Both the position numbers and the translations under genes were made by a program. 64,000 nucleotides of DNA from Nothopassalora personata (Eukaryota; Ascomycota; Dothideomycetes; Mycosphaerellales; Mycosphaerellaceae). The stretch's first letter is position 1; the number at the start of each line of letters is the position of its first letter. Shown here piece by piece: positions 36,501 to 46,739 of this stretch. The stretch spans positions 434,001-498,000 of the forward strand of contig CM066287.1 in the NCBI GenBank assembly GCA_033816765.1. Direction: 5' to 3'. The notes beneath the pieces were generated by a model. It did not search any database. It was not told where the DNA came from and saw nothing but the letters and a program-made list of their open reading frames with translations.

Positions 36501-38475
36501 AAGGTTCCTCTTTAAATTTCTTAAGTTCTTCTATATCTAACAAGCTAGAGTTAACTCTATCTATTAGACTATTATCATTTACTAAATTAAAATCTAGCGT
36601 AAGATCTTTTAAGCTATTTACTCCTAAGAGCTCTTCTAATAGTATCTCTTCTAATTTAATATAAATATTATTAAATAATACCTTTAACTTAGAGATAGAA
36701 TACTCTATAAAGTTATAAGTTATAATATCTTGTTTTGTTTGTCCTATTAATCCTTTAGTAGTTACTATCTTCTTATTAAGTCTTAATAGATAAGGAGCTA
36801 TAGTACTTATAAAGCCGAAGTAATTTAAACTAATATTAGTTAAATAACTAAGCATAAAATCTTCTTTTAATAAGTTATCTTCTTCTTCGTTTTCTTCTAT
36901 CTTGTCTTCTTCTTCTTTAGTCTCTTTATAATAATAATAGCCTAGAGTTACTAATCTACTATTATAGAGAATAATACTATTAAGTTTTCCTATTAGAGAT
37001 GGATCTATAATTTCTTTAGTATATTTATCTAGACTTCTAATATAGTAGAAGACTATAACTATATTATTAAGAGTAGTATCTTTACTAACTTTACTAATGT
37101 TCTTAATCTGAAGTAGTTCTCTAAAGACTCTACTAAATAAACAGAATAGGTCTATTTTATTTTCGTCTATATTTGAAGTAGTATAGTCGTAAGTTATAAC
37201 TTCTATTAGAAGATGTTTTAAAGTAGGACTAATAGTTATATCCTCTACTAGGTTATAGTATTCTTTCTCTTCTTTATCTCTACTATTATTAAATCTACTT
37301 AATATATAGAATACCTTTAAGGTAAATATAAATAATTGTGAAAATACTTTAAAGTAAGTATTCTTTGTAGTATTATTTACTAAAGCAATAAAATCACTAA
37401 ATTCTTTAATATTAGAATTATAATTACTACTTTTAGGTCTTTGTCTTATAGTTAAAGGCGTACCCTTCATTTTAGTACTAATTTCCTTTAGGTATTCTAG
37501 AACTAGATCCTCTAAGTTAGATAGATCTAGATTAACTATATTAGATTCTATTATATTAGTAGTAGGCTGTGTATTACTATAGCCTATCTCTATTAGATAT
37601 TCTCGATTTTTTCCCTCTGAATAAGTAAGTATATTAGACTTCTTTATAAAGGTATTTAGTAGTTTAGTATTACTATCTATATTAATAGTATTATCTTCTA
37701 TTGTAAGATCTTCTTTATAATTATTAAGAATAGTCTTCTTTAAAGTAGGAGTAATATCTTCTAACTCTTCAATACTATTATTACTATTAGAATTAGAGGT
37801 AAAAGAGTCTCTTCTTCTAGTTCTAGATCTTATACTTCTAGATCTAGTAGTAGAGCTTTCTTCTAAATTTAAATTAGAAGTACTCTCTACTATATCTAAA
37901 TTAGGTAATTTAGATATAAAATATAGTTTAGTATTATATTTAAAGCCTTCTAGAACTTGTAAAGGAATATTCTCTATAATATAAGTTACTTTTATATTAG
38001 TAGTTTCTCTATTACTATTATGTTTTCTATTAAAATGAATTCTAATATCTTTTCTATTAATACTAGTATAACAACACTCTAGACATTGAAAATTACCTAA
38101 ACTGATATCTAACTCTTTAAATAGATAAGTATTGTCTTTTAATTTAGTCTCTAGCTCTTCTAAGGTAGATAAGGTTATAGAATTAACATTATTTACTAAA
38201 TGCTCTAAAGTATTATTACTCTTATAAGTATTATATAGGCTATTATGCTTTTTACGAAGATGTTTAATATAGTTAATACTATTAAGATTAATAGAACAAT
38301 TAGAGCAAAATAAAATACTTAAATCTAAATTATAGACTATAATAGTATCTTCTAATTTAGTAGTCTTATTAGGAGTTACTAAAGTACTATTCTTAAAGTC
38401 GTTTATAGTAAGAGGTCTATTATCTTTAAAGTAGCTATTAAGATAGTTAGAGGTAGTCTTATTAGTAGAAGACAT
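33580..38475 (-). pseudogene. OrsD-domain/RecQ-like helicase, one in-frame stop
   Basis: One frame runs from ATG at 38475 to the stop at 33580: 1,631 codons broken only by TAA at 36145-36147 (codon 777), which CAA-to-TAA mutation would explain. N-terminal: two C2H2-like fingers, C57-x2-C60-x11-H72-x4-H77 and C131-x2-C134-x12-H147-x4-H152, with HLRKKH, as in the OrsD (DUF3505) domain. C-terminal: superfamily 2 helicase of RecQ type with Walker A TSSGKS (about 996-1001), LTAT (about 1116), TTSILEVGLDLS (motif V) and QSSGRIR (motif VI, about 1262). The DEAH box reads YEVH (about 1085), so the Mg-binding Asp is missing. Downstream Cys pairs may bind zinc. The architecture recalls fungal telomere-linked helicases. 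There is not one Trp and only about 12 Gln. If translated now it would give a truncated OrsD half. The strange composition could also mean a functional gene adapted to RIP. Confidence 0.75.
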
Positions 38476-38582
38476 TTTAAATAAAGTAGTAGGTAGTAAG
38501 TTCTTTAATAAATATATTCTCAAGTAGTTTTCTTTAGGTAAGTAAAAGGAAGTAAGTTTTAAGAGATAGAGATAAAAGAGAC

Positions 38583-38605
38583 TATTATATATCTAGATTT
38601 CTTAG
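38583..38605 (-). promoter_or_regulatory. putative core promoter of the helicase gene
   Basis: Minus strand: GATATATAATAG followed by CTCTTTTATCTCTATCTC, about 110 bases before the ATG at 38475. The same TATA-plus-CT-tract layout precedes other ORFs of this unit (33390 minus, 49720 plus). Confidence 0.4.
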
Positions 38606-38689
38606 TAAGCGTCTAAACTAAGAAAGCTCTAGAAGATCCTAGAAATCTTATAATTAAAGTAATTATTTAATTTAAAGTAGTTACACTTA

Positions 38690-38740
38690 AGATCTATATA
38701 TACGTTCTCTTTTCTATCCTTCTTTCTCTTTCATTCTTTA
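38690..38740 (+). promoter_or_regulatory. putative divergent promoter cut off from its gene by gypsy C
   Basis: TATATATACGTTCTCTTTTC followed by a long CT-rich tract on the plus strand. The same TATATATACGT box recurs at about 49351 and 50661. The next plus-strand ORF of the unit (48800) is now 10 kb away, because the gypsy element at 39055-48772 lies between. 38741-39049 is otherwise AT-rich with no gene seen. Confidence 0.35.
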
Positions 38741-39054
38741 TCCTCTAAATCTAATTTACTTTCTATATCTTACTATTTTATTAACCTTTACTAAAGTAAG
38801 TATCTTATTAACTATATTAGAAACATTACATAACTATTATACTAATATTTATTCTAGTTGATCTACTACCTAAATAATAAACTCTATAGTTATTATAAAT
38901 TTATTAAAGTAAGTACTTATACTATTTCTATAGTATTCTACTAACTTTATCTACTAGAGAAAACTTTAAAAACTTTATAAAGTAGTAAGACACTTACTAC
39001 TTCTATTTTTCTAATTAATAAATAAAGTAAGTTCTCTTTAATTATATAATAATA

Positions 39055-39513
39055 TGTTAGGTTTAGTATAACCTAATAATATCACAAGTTAAGAAGATAA
39101 GCTCAATCGGGTTTGTTCTCGGACCGATAGGAAGTCGAGGGAGAGTAATAAAGTAATAGCTATCTTGTCTTATAAAGACTAAGTAGTAGTAAGGTAGAGG
39201 TTAGGTTATAGTATATTCTAAATAGTAATATTAAACAGTAAGTTAAACGTATTAAAACTATAAGGGATTCTTAGCGTTCCAAAATACAAAAGAGACATTA
39301 CTAGTCTTAGTCTTAATTACTTAATCGCTAGTGAGCGAGTAATCTTAAATCACTAAGTCGCTAGTAAGCGAGTGATCTCGAATTACTAAGTCGCTAGTGA
39401 GCGAGTAATCTCGAATTACTAAGTCGCTAGTAAGCAAGTAATCTCGTACGGCGCACGTAATCTCTATAGCTAATAGCTAGGCGTGCCGTTATAGCTTAAT
39501 CTAAACCGTAATA
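39055..39513 (-). repeat. 3' LTR of gypsy C
   Basis: TGTTAGG...CCGTAATA. U3 contains four tandem inverted-repeat units of about 33 bp (CGCTAGTGAGCGAGTAATC type, about 39340-39445). Confidence 0.9.
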
Positions 39514-39590
39514 CTATCCCCTTTCTAGCCTAGCTTCGTCCTAAAGCTTATATAAGATAATATAATGTCCCCTCTTTACGGCCTATAACG

Positions 39591-40073
39591 ATGTCCTCTT
39601 CTTCTTCTTCTAAAAGCCGTCTTCGGCTCGCTAAGGAAATTAACGAACACGGTCGTCTAGTAGATCTCGTGTATAACTATTGCTTCTTTAACGGGTTATC
39701 CTATTTCGTTATAGAAGGCAACTTTCGGCTTCGGTATTCGGAGTATGTTCGTCGTAGGCGCAAGTATATAAACCTATCCTAGGAGTCTCTTAACAAGACC
39801 CGGGAGGAGTACCGGAAAAAGGTCGAAAAGGATAAGGAGGAGCTTACGGAGATCTTAGCGCGGTTAATACGGGATAAGGTAATACTTCGCTAAGCGGAGG
39901 AGCGCGCGCGTAAGAAGGCGTAGTGTCTAGAGGCCGAAATAGAGGCCTCTAGAGAGATTAAGGACGTCGATTGTCCTACTGCTAATACGACTATTAGCCT
40001 TTCTCCTACTATATAGTCCTCGATCGACTTTATTAATAACGCGATCGACTTTTCCGTCCCTTCTAGTAGATAA
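39591..40073 (+). pseudogene. antisense Cys-rich coiled-coil ORF of gypsy C
   Basis: Opens with ATG at 39591 and a Ser run, and reads 63 codons before the first TAG (39780). It then continues in frame as a charged helix (KTREEYRKKVEKDKEELTEI) with two more RIP-type stops. The order NYC...YFVIEG..RLRYSEYVRRRRKY corresponds to the Cys-spaced block of the intact protein at 44872-45489, with Tyr where Cys is expected. It lies opposite to gag-pol, just inside the 3' LTR, so the LTR would have to act as an outward or bidirectional promoter. Confidence 0.7.
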
Positions 40074-40132
40074 GTATTAGTTCCTCGTAGGGGATATATT
40101 CGTATAAGTTCTCCGTTTCCCTTATTGAAATC

Positions 40133-40256
40133 GGTTATGTAGCTTAGTAGTTAGAGCGTCGGGGTATAACCTATATGTTAATAAATTCTCCTTACCCTTA
40201 GGCGAAGGTTCGTTAAAGGTATCCTAAGGTCGTAGGTTCGATTCCTACTTTAACTA
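40133..40256 (+). tRNA. tRNA-like sequence antisense to gypsy C, with intron-like insert
   Basis: Acceptor strands GGTTATG and TTTAACT pair with one mismatch. D arm GCTT...GAGC; T arm GTAGG-TTCGATT-CCTAC is perfect and contains the B box. Between the D and T arms there are about 51 more bases than in the 73-nt copy at 17023-17095, consistent with an intron in the anticodon loop. Isotype cannot be read because RIP has hit the anticodon stem. Confidence 0.5.
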
Positions 40257-43200
40257 CTTTCTAGTAGATTAGTCTCTAGCGGAGGTTAATCTACTAGTAC
40301 GTTTTTAGTACTCCTAGATCCTTTACTAACAGTTCTATAGGTGTTCTTTTAGTTCCTAGGTATTTTCTAATTCGTCGTATCCTTTCTACTTAATAAGGTA
40401 TCGCTAACCTCTTCTATCTAGGATTCTTTCGACTTCGAATTCGTTCTCTACTTCCGGCTCGAAATAGAAGCTCTCTTAGTAAGGTGTCTCGGTGTCCGCT
40501 AGTTCTAGCTTAGAGATATAGAAGACTAGGTGGATTTTTGCGTCTAGTAGTAGCCGTAGTCGGTAGTTAACTAGTCCTACGATTTTATCGATTGAAAATA
40601 GTCCGACCTTAACGTAATCTAGCTTCTTAGTCTATCTTCTTATTCTTAAGTTTTTTATAAGGAGATAGACCTTATCCCCCTCTTTTAGTAGAGGTGCTAT
40701 TTTTCTCGTGTCTTGTCGTTATTAAGACAGTTTATATTATACATCTTCGATCGCCTTACGTGTTTCTTTATGCACTTTCTTAAGAGTATCCGTCGTTACG
40801 ATTACTCTTTCGGCTTATAGGTAGGATCTAGGTGTTCCGAATAGGTTAGGATCTTTACTAAAGTTCGTATAGAATAGTGTCGTTAAAGTTGTCTCTAATT
40901 TGTAGTTGTTTAGTACAATCTATGCTATTAGTAATAGTAAAACCTAGTTGTCTTATACGTAGTTAATATAGTGTCGTAGGTATTGTTCTAGCGTTTAGTT
41001 TATCCTTTCGGTCTACCCGTCTATCTCCGGATAATATGCTATTAATAGCTTATGTTTAATTCTAATCGTTTCTATAAGCGTCTTCTAGTAGTTCGATGTA
41101 AATAGCTTGTCTCTATCCATTATAAACGCTTAAGGGAATCCGTAGTATCGGATAAGTCTATCTAGTACAAGGTATCCGAGCTACTCTACATTATATGTTT
41201 CTAATGTAGGAATGAAGTATGCGTATTTCGTAAGTCTATTAACTATAACTAGTGTTATGTTATATAGTTGTTTCGTAACTTAATCCTTTAACGGTAGGAG
41301 TTTCGTAATAAAGTCTATTATAACTTCGTCCTATGGTTTTATCGGTAGTGTCCTAAACTGTAGGTAACCGTATTTCGTATGTCTCGTAGCCTTGTTTCGT
41401 TCGTAGTGTACGTATTGTTTAATATAGCGTAACACCTTAAGTCTTATCTATAGGAATAAGAAGCTACGCTATATTAGGTCTATTGTCTTTAAAGTTCTAG
41501 GGTGTCCGTAAGTTAGTCTATCGTAATATTGTCGTATATATTCTTCTTCTCGATCCTTTAGTACTTAGTACTTTCCTTATAATATAGGGAATTGTTCGTC
41601 CTTATCGCCTAATATCCGTACGATGTTATTAAATTCTCTTATGTTAGTACTAAGACTTCCGTCGGGGATCGTCTTTAGTACTTTATGTTATACTAGTTCT
41701 TTTCCTTCTATATAGTCGCTCCTTTGGCTTAGCGCGTCGGCGCGGCCGTTCTCTCGTCCTAGAGTATATTTAATTTCGAACTTGTATTGCCCTAGTAGCT
41801 CTGACTAGCGGGCTTGCCTTCGGGTAAGTTCTTTCGTCGTCGTAAAGTACTTAAGATTCTTATAGTTAGAAAGAATTGTTAACTTTAGTAGGCCCTCGAC
41901 GTATACTCTCTAATGTTACATAGTAGCAATAATGGCTAGAAGCTCTTTATTATAGATGTTATAGTTCTATTCCACTATGGTTATTTTCCGGGAGTAATAG
42001 GCTACTAGGTGTCTCTACCTATCGTATGTCTATGTTAGACACGCGCCTATTGCTATATTAGACGTATCGGTCTCGACATAGACTTCCTTACTACTATCGA
42101 ATAGTCGAAGCGTAGGGGCTAAAGCGCATTGTTTCTTAAGTCTCTTAAACGCTTTAATCTATTCCTTTCCCTATTTCTAGGTAACGTCTTTTCTCGTAAG
42201 CATTATTATTAGTACTACTGTCTTTACGTAGTCCTTAATGAATTTCCGGTTATAGTTCGCTAGTATAAGGAATAATTGTACGTCCTTAACTGTTTTTAGT
42301 TCTAGCTATTCTCTAATTAACTATGTTTTCGTAGGGTCGATCGTTATCCCTGTAGTACTAATAATAAAGCCTAAGAATTTAACTTCTTTCTTATAGAATT
42401 CGCATTTCTCGGGTGCTATCTTAAATCCTAAACGCGTAAGTTACTCAAATACGTCCTAGACTTGTTTTATATATTTCTAAAGGGATCCTTTCGTATAGAC
42501 TAATATGTCGTCTATATAAGCGATAACGCATACATTAAGTAGGTCTCTAAGTGTCTCGTTAATAAGGTCCTAATAGGATGCGGGTGCGTTAGTTAATCCT
42601 ATTAGCATAACTAAGAATTCGTAAAGTCCGTATCTTATTCTAAAAGCGGTTTTCTATTCTTCGCCTTCCGCTATTCGTATAGCGTAGAAGGCATCTTATA
42701 GGTTAATCTTCGTATACTAGTCTAATCCGGTTAATCTATCTTATGCTTCTTTAATGTTAGGTAGCGGGTATCGGTTCTTAATCGTAATCTCGTTTAACTT
42801 CCTATAGTCTTATACGAGTCGTAACTTCCCGTTTACTTTTAGAACGAACATATATAGAGTTCCTACACTTAAGGTAGATCTTCTTATCTATCCTTTAGCT
42901 AGCTTCTCCTTTAGCTATTCTCGTAGGGTCTATAGCTCTTTCTTAGACATTTAATATAGGGATCCCTATAGAGGCTCTTTCCCTAGCTAAATGTTTATCT
43001 TATAATCCTATAGTTAGTACTTAGGTAAGGCATCCTTACCTCTTTCCTCTTTAAAGAGTCGCGGCTACTTACGATACTCCTTAGGAATACTTAACTCTAA
43101 GATGTTAGTATCCTTCGATAGTACGTTACTTCTATTACTACTAGTAACTTCGTAACCCGGCGGCCCTACGCTAGTGTCTATCCCGGTCGAAGGTAGTTCT

Positions 43201-43405
43201 TCTATCCTTCTAGTCGGCGTAAGCTATATCTCGTTTAGCTATTTCCTTACCTTATCTACTAGTAAACGCTACTACTACGTAGGCTAAATGTCGATAACGT
43301 AATTGCATTCCCTAAATGTAAGTACTCCTCCTCTTTAGTCGATTACTAGATTATACTTTCTTAACTAAGGTATACCTAGTACGATGTTATAACTAGCTAT
43401 ATTAG

Positions 43406-43734
43406 TGTTACGGTTTGATTCGTGGAGAACCCACAACCACTCGTTAGGCAAACGAGAGCAAGGAAACCTATGGGACGAGATCGCTCTCTGAGCTCTAGGG
43501 TGATCTCTGAGGGAGCAGAGAGAGCAGGACAGATCAACTGATCGGACTGATCAAGTCGCGCCAAGACATGGCACTATATAGACGACGCTCTTTTGCAAGT
43601 AGATAGGAGCTTCGTGCTCAACTCATTTCAAGTATACACCATATACTGTTTGGAACCACTACCTTCTCAACGAGTCAGAGACATCACTGCAAAGATCCAA
43701 GCCCAGTTGGGATAACGTACAGCGGTTCCTAACA
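43406..43734 (+). repeat. 5' LTR of the Gag-only element
   Basis: 329 bp. A TATATAG box at about 43575 precedes the R/U5 part. U3 has GAGCAGAGAGAGC and GATCAACTGATC repeats. Its right part closely matches the solo LTR at 60988-61376. Confidence 0.95.
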
Positions 43735-43766
43735 ACTTTGAGCACCACCACCAGGGCCCTTTGCAT

Positions 43767-44759
43767 ATGTCTGGGAGAGACGCTACCCGGAGTCCGTCAC
43801 GACAACAGCCACAGTCAACTGGCATCACGGAACGAATGAGCGAAATGTCGATTACAGGAAGCAGCAAGAACAACAACACTCCTATGGGTATGCTGAACCC
43901 ATTGGACCACCACCGTGCACCTAAGGTGTCTACGCCGGAGACGTTCGACGGGACCAAGGACAAACTGGAGGCTTTTCAACTGCAGGTTCAGTTGTACCTT
44001 CACTTCAACGCACACCAGTTTCAAGGCGAGGCTTCTAAAGTCTTGTACGCCGCATCCTTCCTACGAGGAAAAGCAGCTAGAGGATTCCGACCATACCTCA
44101 AGGACTGGCTACACAACCAGGGCGAGGGAGAAACACCGAAAACGGAAACTCGAAAAATTTTCCACGACTACGACGAGTTTGAGACGAAACTCGATGATCT
44201 ATACGGGATACCAAATGAGGAGGTATACGCCGACCGACATATCCGACAACTTCGACAGACTACTTCTGTAGCGCTGTACGCCTCAGAATTCCAAGGATAT
44301 GCCGCCGACCTGGAATGGAACGACGCAGCTTTGCGATCGCAGTTCTACCTCGGGCTGAAAGACAACGTCAAAGCCGAACTATCCCGAAACGCCAGCGTCG
44401 TTACGCTAGGGGCGATGATCAAGGCAGCAAAGGAGATCGACGAAAGGCTCCAGGATTTGAGGTACGACCGATTCGTACAGCCTGGATACCAGAGACCCGC
44501 CGCGGGCGGAAGAGGGGGCTTCAAGGCCAGAAGTCAGGACCCTAATGGTTACGGAGACCCAATGGAATTGGACGTAACGGAACGTAGGACAGGAAGGGGG
44601 CTGAAGAGCAAAGGTTCCACCTGCTACGTATGTGGCGAGCAAGGCCACTTTGCAAGAAACTGCAAGAAGAAGAACATGGTTAGCCGCGAGTTCAACGCAA
44701 TGATTCGCGAAGAGAATACATACCAGGAATGCGAGAACTTCTTCTCGAAATCTGCCTAG
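43767..44759 (+). CDS. retrotransposon Gag with CCHC zinc knuckle
   Basis: 330 residues from ATG at 43767, 33 bases after the LTR. Residues about 45-230 form a retrotransposon-gag capsid domain (FDGTKDKLEAF, FLRGKAARGF, IRQLRQT, LYASEF, FYLGLKDNVK). Near residue 285 lies a zinc knuckle CYVCGEQGHFARNC (C-x2-C-x4-H-x4-C) for RNA binding. The protein would build virus-like particles and package the element's RNA. The frame closes with TAG before any pol, and no frameshift product follows, so the enzymes must come from other elements. Codon use is balanced and GC-rich, unlike the surrounding decayed copies. Confidence 0.93.
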   Translation: MSGRDATRSPSRQQPQSTGITERMSEMSITGSSKNNNTPMGMLNPLDHHRAPKVSTPETFDGTKDKLEAFQLQVQLYLHFNAHQFQGEASKVLYAASFLRGKAARGFRPYLKDWLHNQGEGETPKTETRKIFHDYDEFETKLDDLYGIPNEEVYADRHIRQLRQTTSVALYASEFQGYAADLEWNDAALRSQFYLGLKDNVKAELSRNASVVTLGAMIKAAKEIDERLQDLRYDRFVQPGYQRPAAGGRGGFKARSQDPNGYGDPMELDVTERRTGRGLKSKGSTCYVCGEQGHFARNCKKKNMVSREFNAMIREENTYQECENFFSKSA

Positions 44760-44871
44760 CAGAAACAACCTGAGGACAGCAAGGCATCAAACAGCGGCTT
44801 CTTGATTTGATGACCTAAGGAAAAGAAGTCAACACAACGACACGGAACAAATGACTACTGGGTAACACGAC

Positions 44872-45489
44872 TTACGAAGATTGAGATGCCAAGACGGGAG
44901 GAAAGAGAAAATCCAAGGGATCGTCCAGCGGGACGTCCGACAGAGAACTCCAGTCTTGAGGAGGCATCTCGAGAATGCCATGGAAAGGGAAAGGAGGTTC
45001 AGGGACCTCTACACCGGACGGAACAGAGAAGGGGAGATCGACAGGAGGGTCGTCCAGCTCGAGTTCGTCGAGGGCCTTCCCGGTCGCATCATCGGTACGA
45101 CGCTCAGCAAGACGAAGCTGTTTCCGTACACGAACTTTCTTCATGCGCTTCTCAGTAAGACGCTGGAGAAGCTCAATCTCCTCCTCTTCTAAGGATTCCA
45201 AGTCGCGACGAAGCTGTTCCCGGACGGAGCGAAGTTTTTCCCATTGGGGGAAGGCCAGAGAAACGTCGCAAGTCTTGCGGTTGTGTCTAACGCACTCGGA
45301 GCACTTCGAGGACCTCGGACCAACGATGCAGGCAGGACGACTGCCATCAGCCAAAGGTTTCAGGGAACGACAATAGGAGCAGGGAGCCATTTCGTAACCG
45401 TTCTCTTCAATATCTTCGACAAGGCGCTTGCGACGAAGGGTTGATTTTGCTTGAGAAGGACCAATGGTGATAGATGAAAGAGAAGTCAT
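44872..45489 (-). CDS. antisense Cys-rich coiled-coil protein of the Gag-only element
   Basis: 205 residues, starting MTSLSSITIG at 45489 and transcribed from the 3' LTR side against gag. Residues about 35-75 hold a Cys cluster, C-x2-C, then CIVG, then C-x2-C-x6-C with CDVSL, suggestive of zinc binding but not a canonical Zn2Cys6 cluster. Residues about 83-130 are a highly charged heptad-like helix, followed by LRLAERRTDDA. A proline/acidic tail contains ILEMPPQDW. Decayed relatives lie at the same place in gypsy copies at 17165-17690, 20590-21063, 39591-40073 and 61790-61950. The two ORFs converge without overlap (gag ends at 44759). Conservation of Cys spacing and helix over these copies argues for a real gene. 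Function unknown; regulation of transcription or of the element's RNA is only a guess. Confidence 0.75.
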   Translation of the reverse strand: MTSLSSITIGPSQAKSTLRRKRLVEDIEENGYEMAPCSYCRSLKPLADGSRPACIVGPRSSKCSECVRHNRKTCDVSLAFPQWEKLRSVREQLRRDLESLEEEEIELLQRLTEKRMKKVRVRKQLRLAERRTDDATGKALDELELDDPPVDLPFSVPSGVEVPEPPFPFHGILEMPPQDWSSLSDVPLDDPLDFLFPPVLASQSS

Positions 45490-45566
45490 CGTTGCATGAC
45501 AGGATTGACGAAGAAAACGCCGGACCCTATAAGCTTCGGGACGAAGCTAGGCTAGAAGGGGGATGG

Positions 45567-45895
45567 TGTTACGGTTTGATTCGTGGAGAACCCACAACCA
45601 CTCGTTAGGCAAACGAGAGCAAGGAAACCTATGGGACGAGATCGCTCTCTGAGCTCTAGGGTGATCTCTGAGGGAGCAGAGAGAGCAGGACAGATCAACT
45701 GATCGGACTGATCAAGTCGCGCCAAGACATGGCACTATATAGACGACGCTCTTTTGCAAGTAGATAGGAGCTTCGTGCTCAACTCATTTCAAGTATACAC
45801 CATATACTGTTTGGAACCACTACCTTCTCAACGAGTCAGAGACATCACTGCAAAGATCCAAGCCCAGTTGGGATAACGTACAGCGGTTCCTAACA
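45567..45895 (+). repeat. 3' LTR of the Gag-only element
   Basis: 329 bp, no difference seen from the 5' LTR, implying a very recent insertion. Confidence 0.95.
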
Positions 45896-46739
45896 ATTAG
45901 TAACATCTAAGACAATCTCCTCGTAGTACCGTTAGATAGTAAGTAGTAGCGGTATCGTCTCGCGCTCTATACTAGGTAAGGATAATCTGTCTACCGCGAT
46001 TAATTTATAACCCTCTTTCTTCTTATAGGTAGCGATCCTATGTCTTGTAATAAATAATTCGGAGGTAAAGTTCCCGCTTACTCCGGAATCTATTATAGCA
46101 TCTGTCTTATACCCGTTAACGATAATCTTAGTTCGAAACACTATTGTCGTTAGTAATGCTTAAGCCTTTTCTATGTCGTATAACTCCCTTCGGTCGCTTA
46201 TTCCTAGGGAGTTAATCCTTTTCCCTATTCGTATATAGAACGTCGTGCTTCGTGTCTCGAGGCCTCTACTTAAACCTAGCGCGAGCCTTTCTATATCCGT
46301 ACCTACATTTAGTAACGTTCCTAGATCTTCTACGTTTCTAAGTAGAGTGCGCGTGCGTGTTGTACTACGTTACGTAATTTATTTGATATAAATGTTCCTA
46401 ACGGTATAAAATATCCGGTTCCTATTATTTGGCTCCCTATTAGTAGTCGTTCTATAATAGCGGTTGCTAGATTCTCGGTTATTTCTATAAGTAGGTATCC
46501 CTAGGCTATGCCTCGTAGGGTGTTAAGTGTCTTATTAAACTTAATAGAGTATAGCATCCTTCGTCCGCCTATCTTAGGTAGAAATTCCTCGTGCCTTCTT
46601 TATAGGTGTACGATTATGTTATATAATTTCTTAGGTGTGTTAATCCTAAAGGTTAGTTGTTTATTATTATCGTTAGTGTCGCTCTCTTCTCCTTCGGAGG
46701 AATCTTCTTCGCTCGATTCTTCCGGATCCTAATCTTCCT

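Larger units (their letters stand above)
43406..45895 (+). mobile_element. young Gag-only LTR retrotransposon with antisense ORF
   Basis: A 2,490-bp element with two 329-bp LTRs that look identical by eye (43406-43734 and 45567-45895, TGTTACGG...CCTAACA) and the target duplication ATTAG (43401-43405, 45896-45900). The interior encodes an intact Gag on the plus strand and an intact Cys-rich protein on the minus strand; there is no protease, RT or integrase. The polypurine tract GAAGGGGGATGG and the hairpin GCTTCGGGACGAAGC before the 3' LTR match the autonomous gypsy family, so that family could mobilise it in trans. CpA is abundant, so there is no RIP although it sits inside a RIP-destroyed element. 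Confidence 0.92.

Noticed and set aside
43667..43963. 98-codon minus frame over the start of gag
   Set aside because: Shadow of the LTR end and gag, with no Cys pattern or homologue in the decayed copies.
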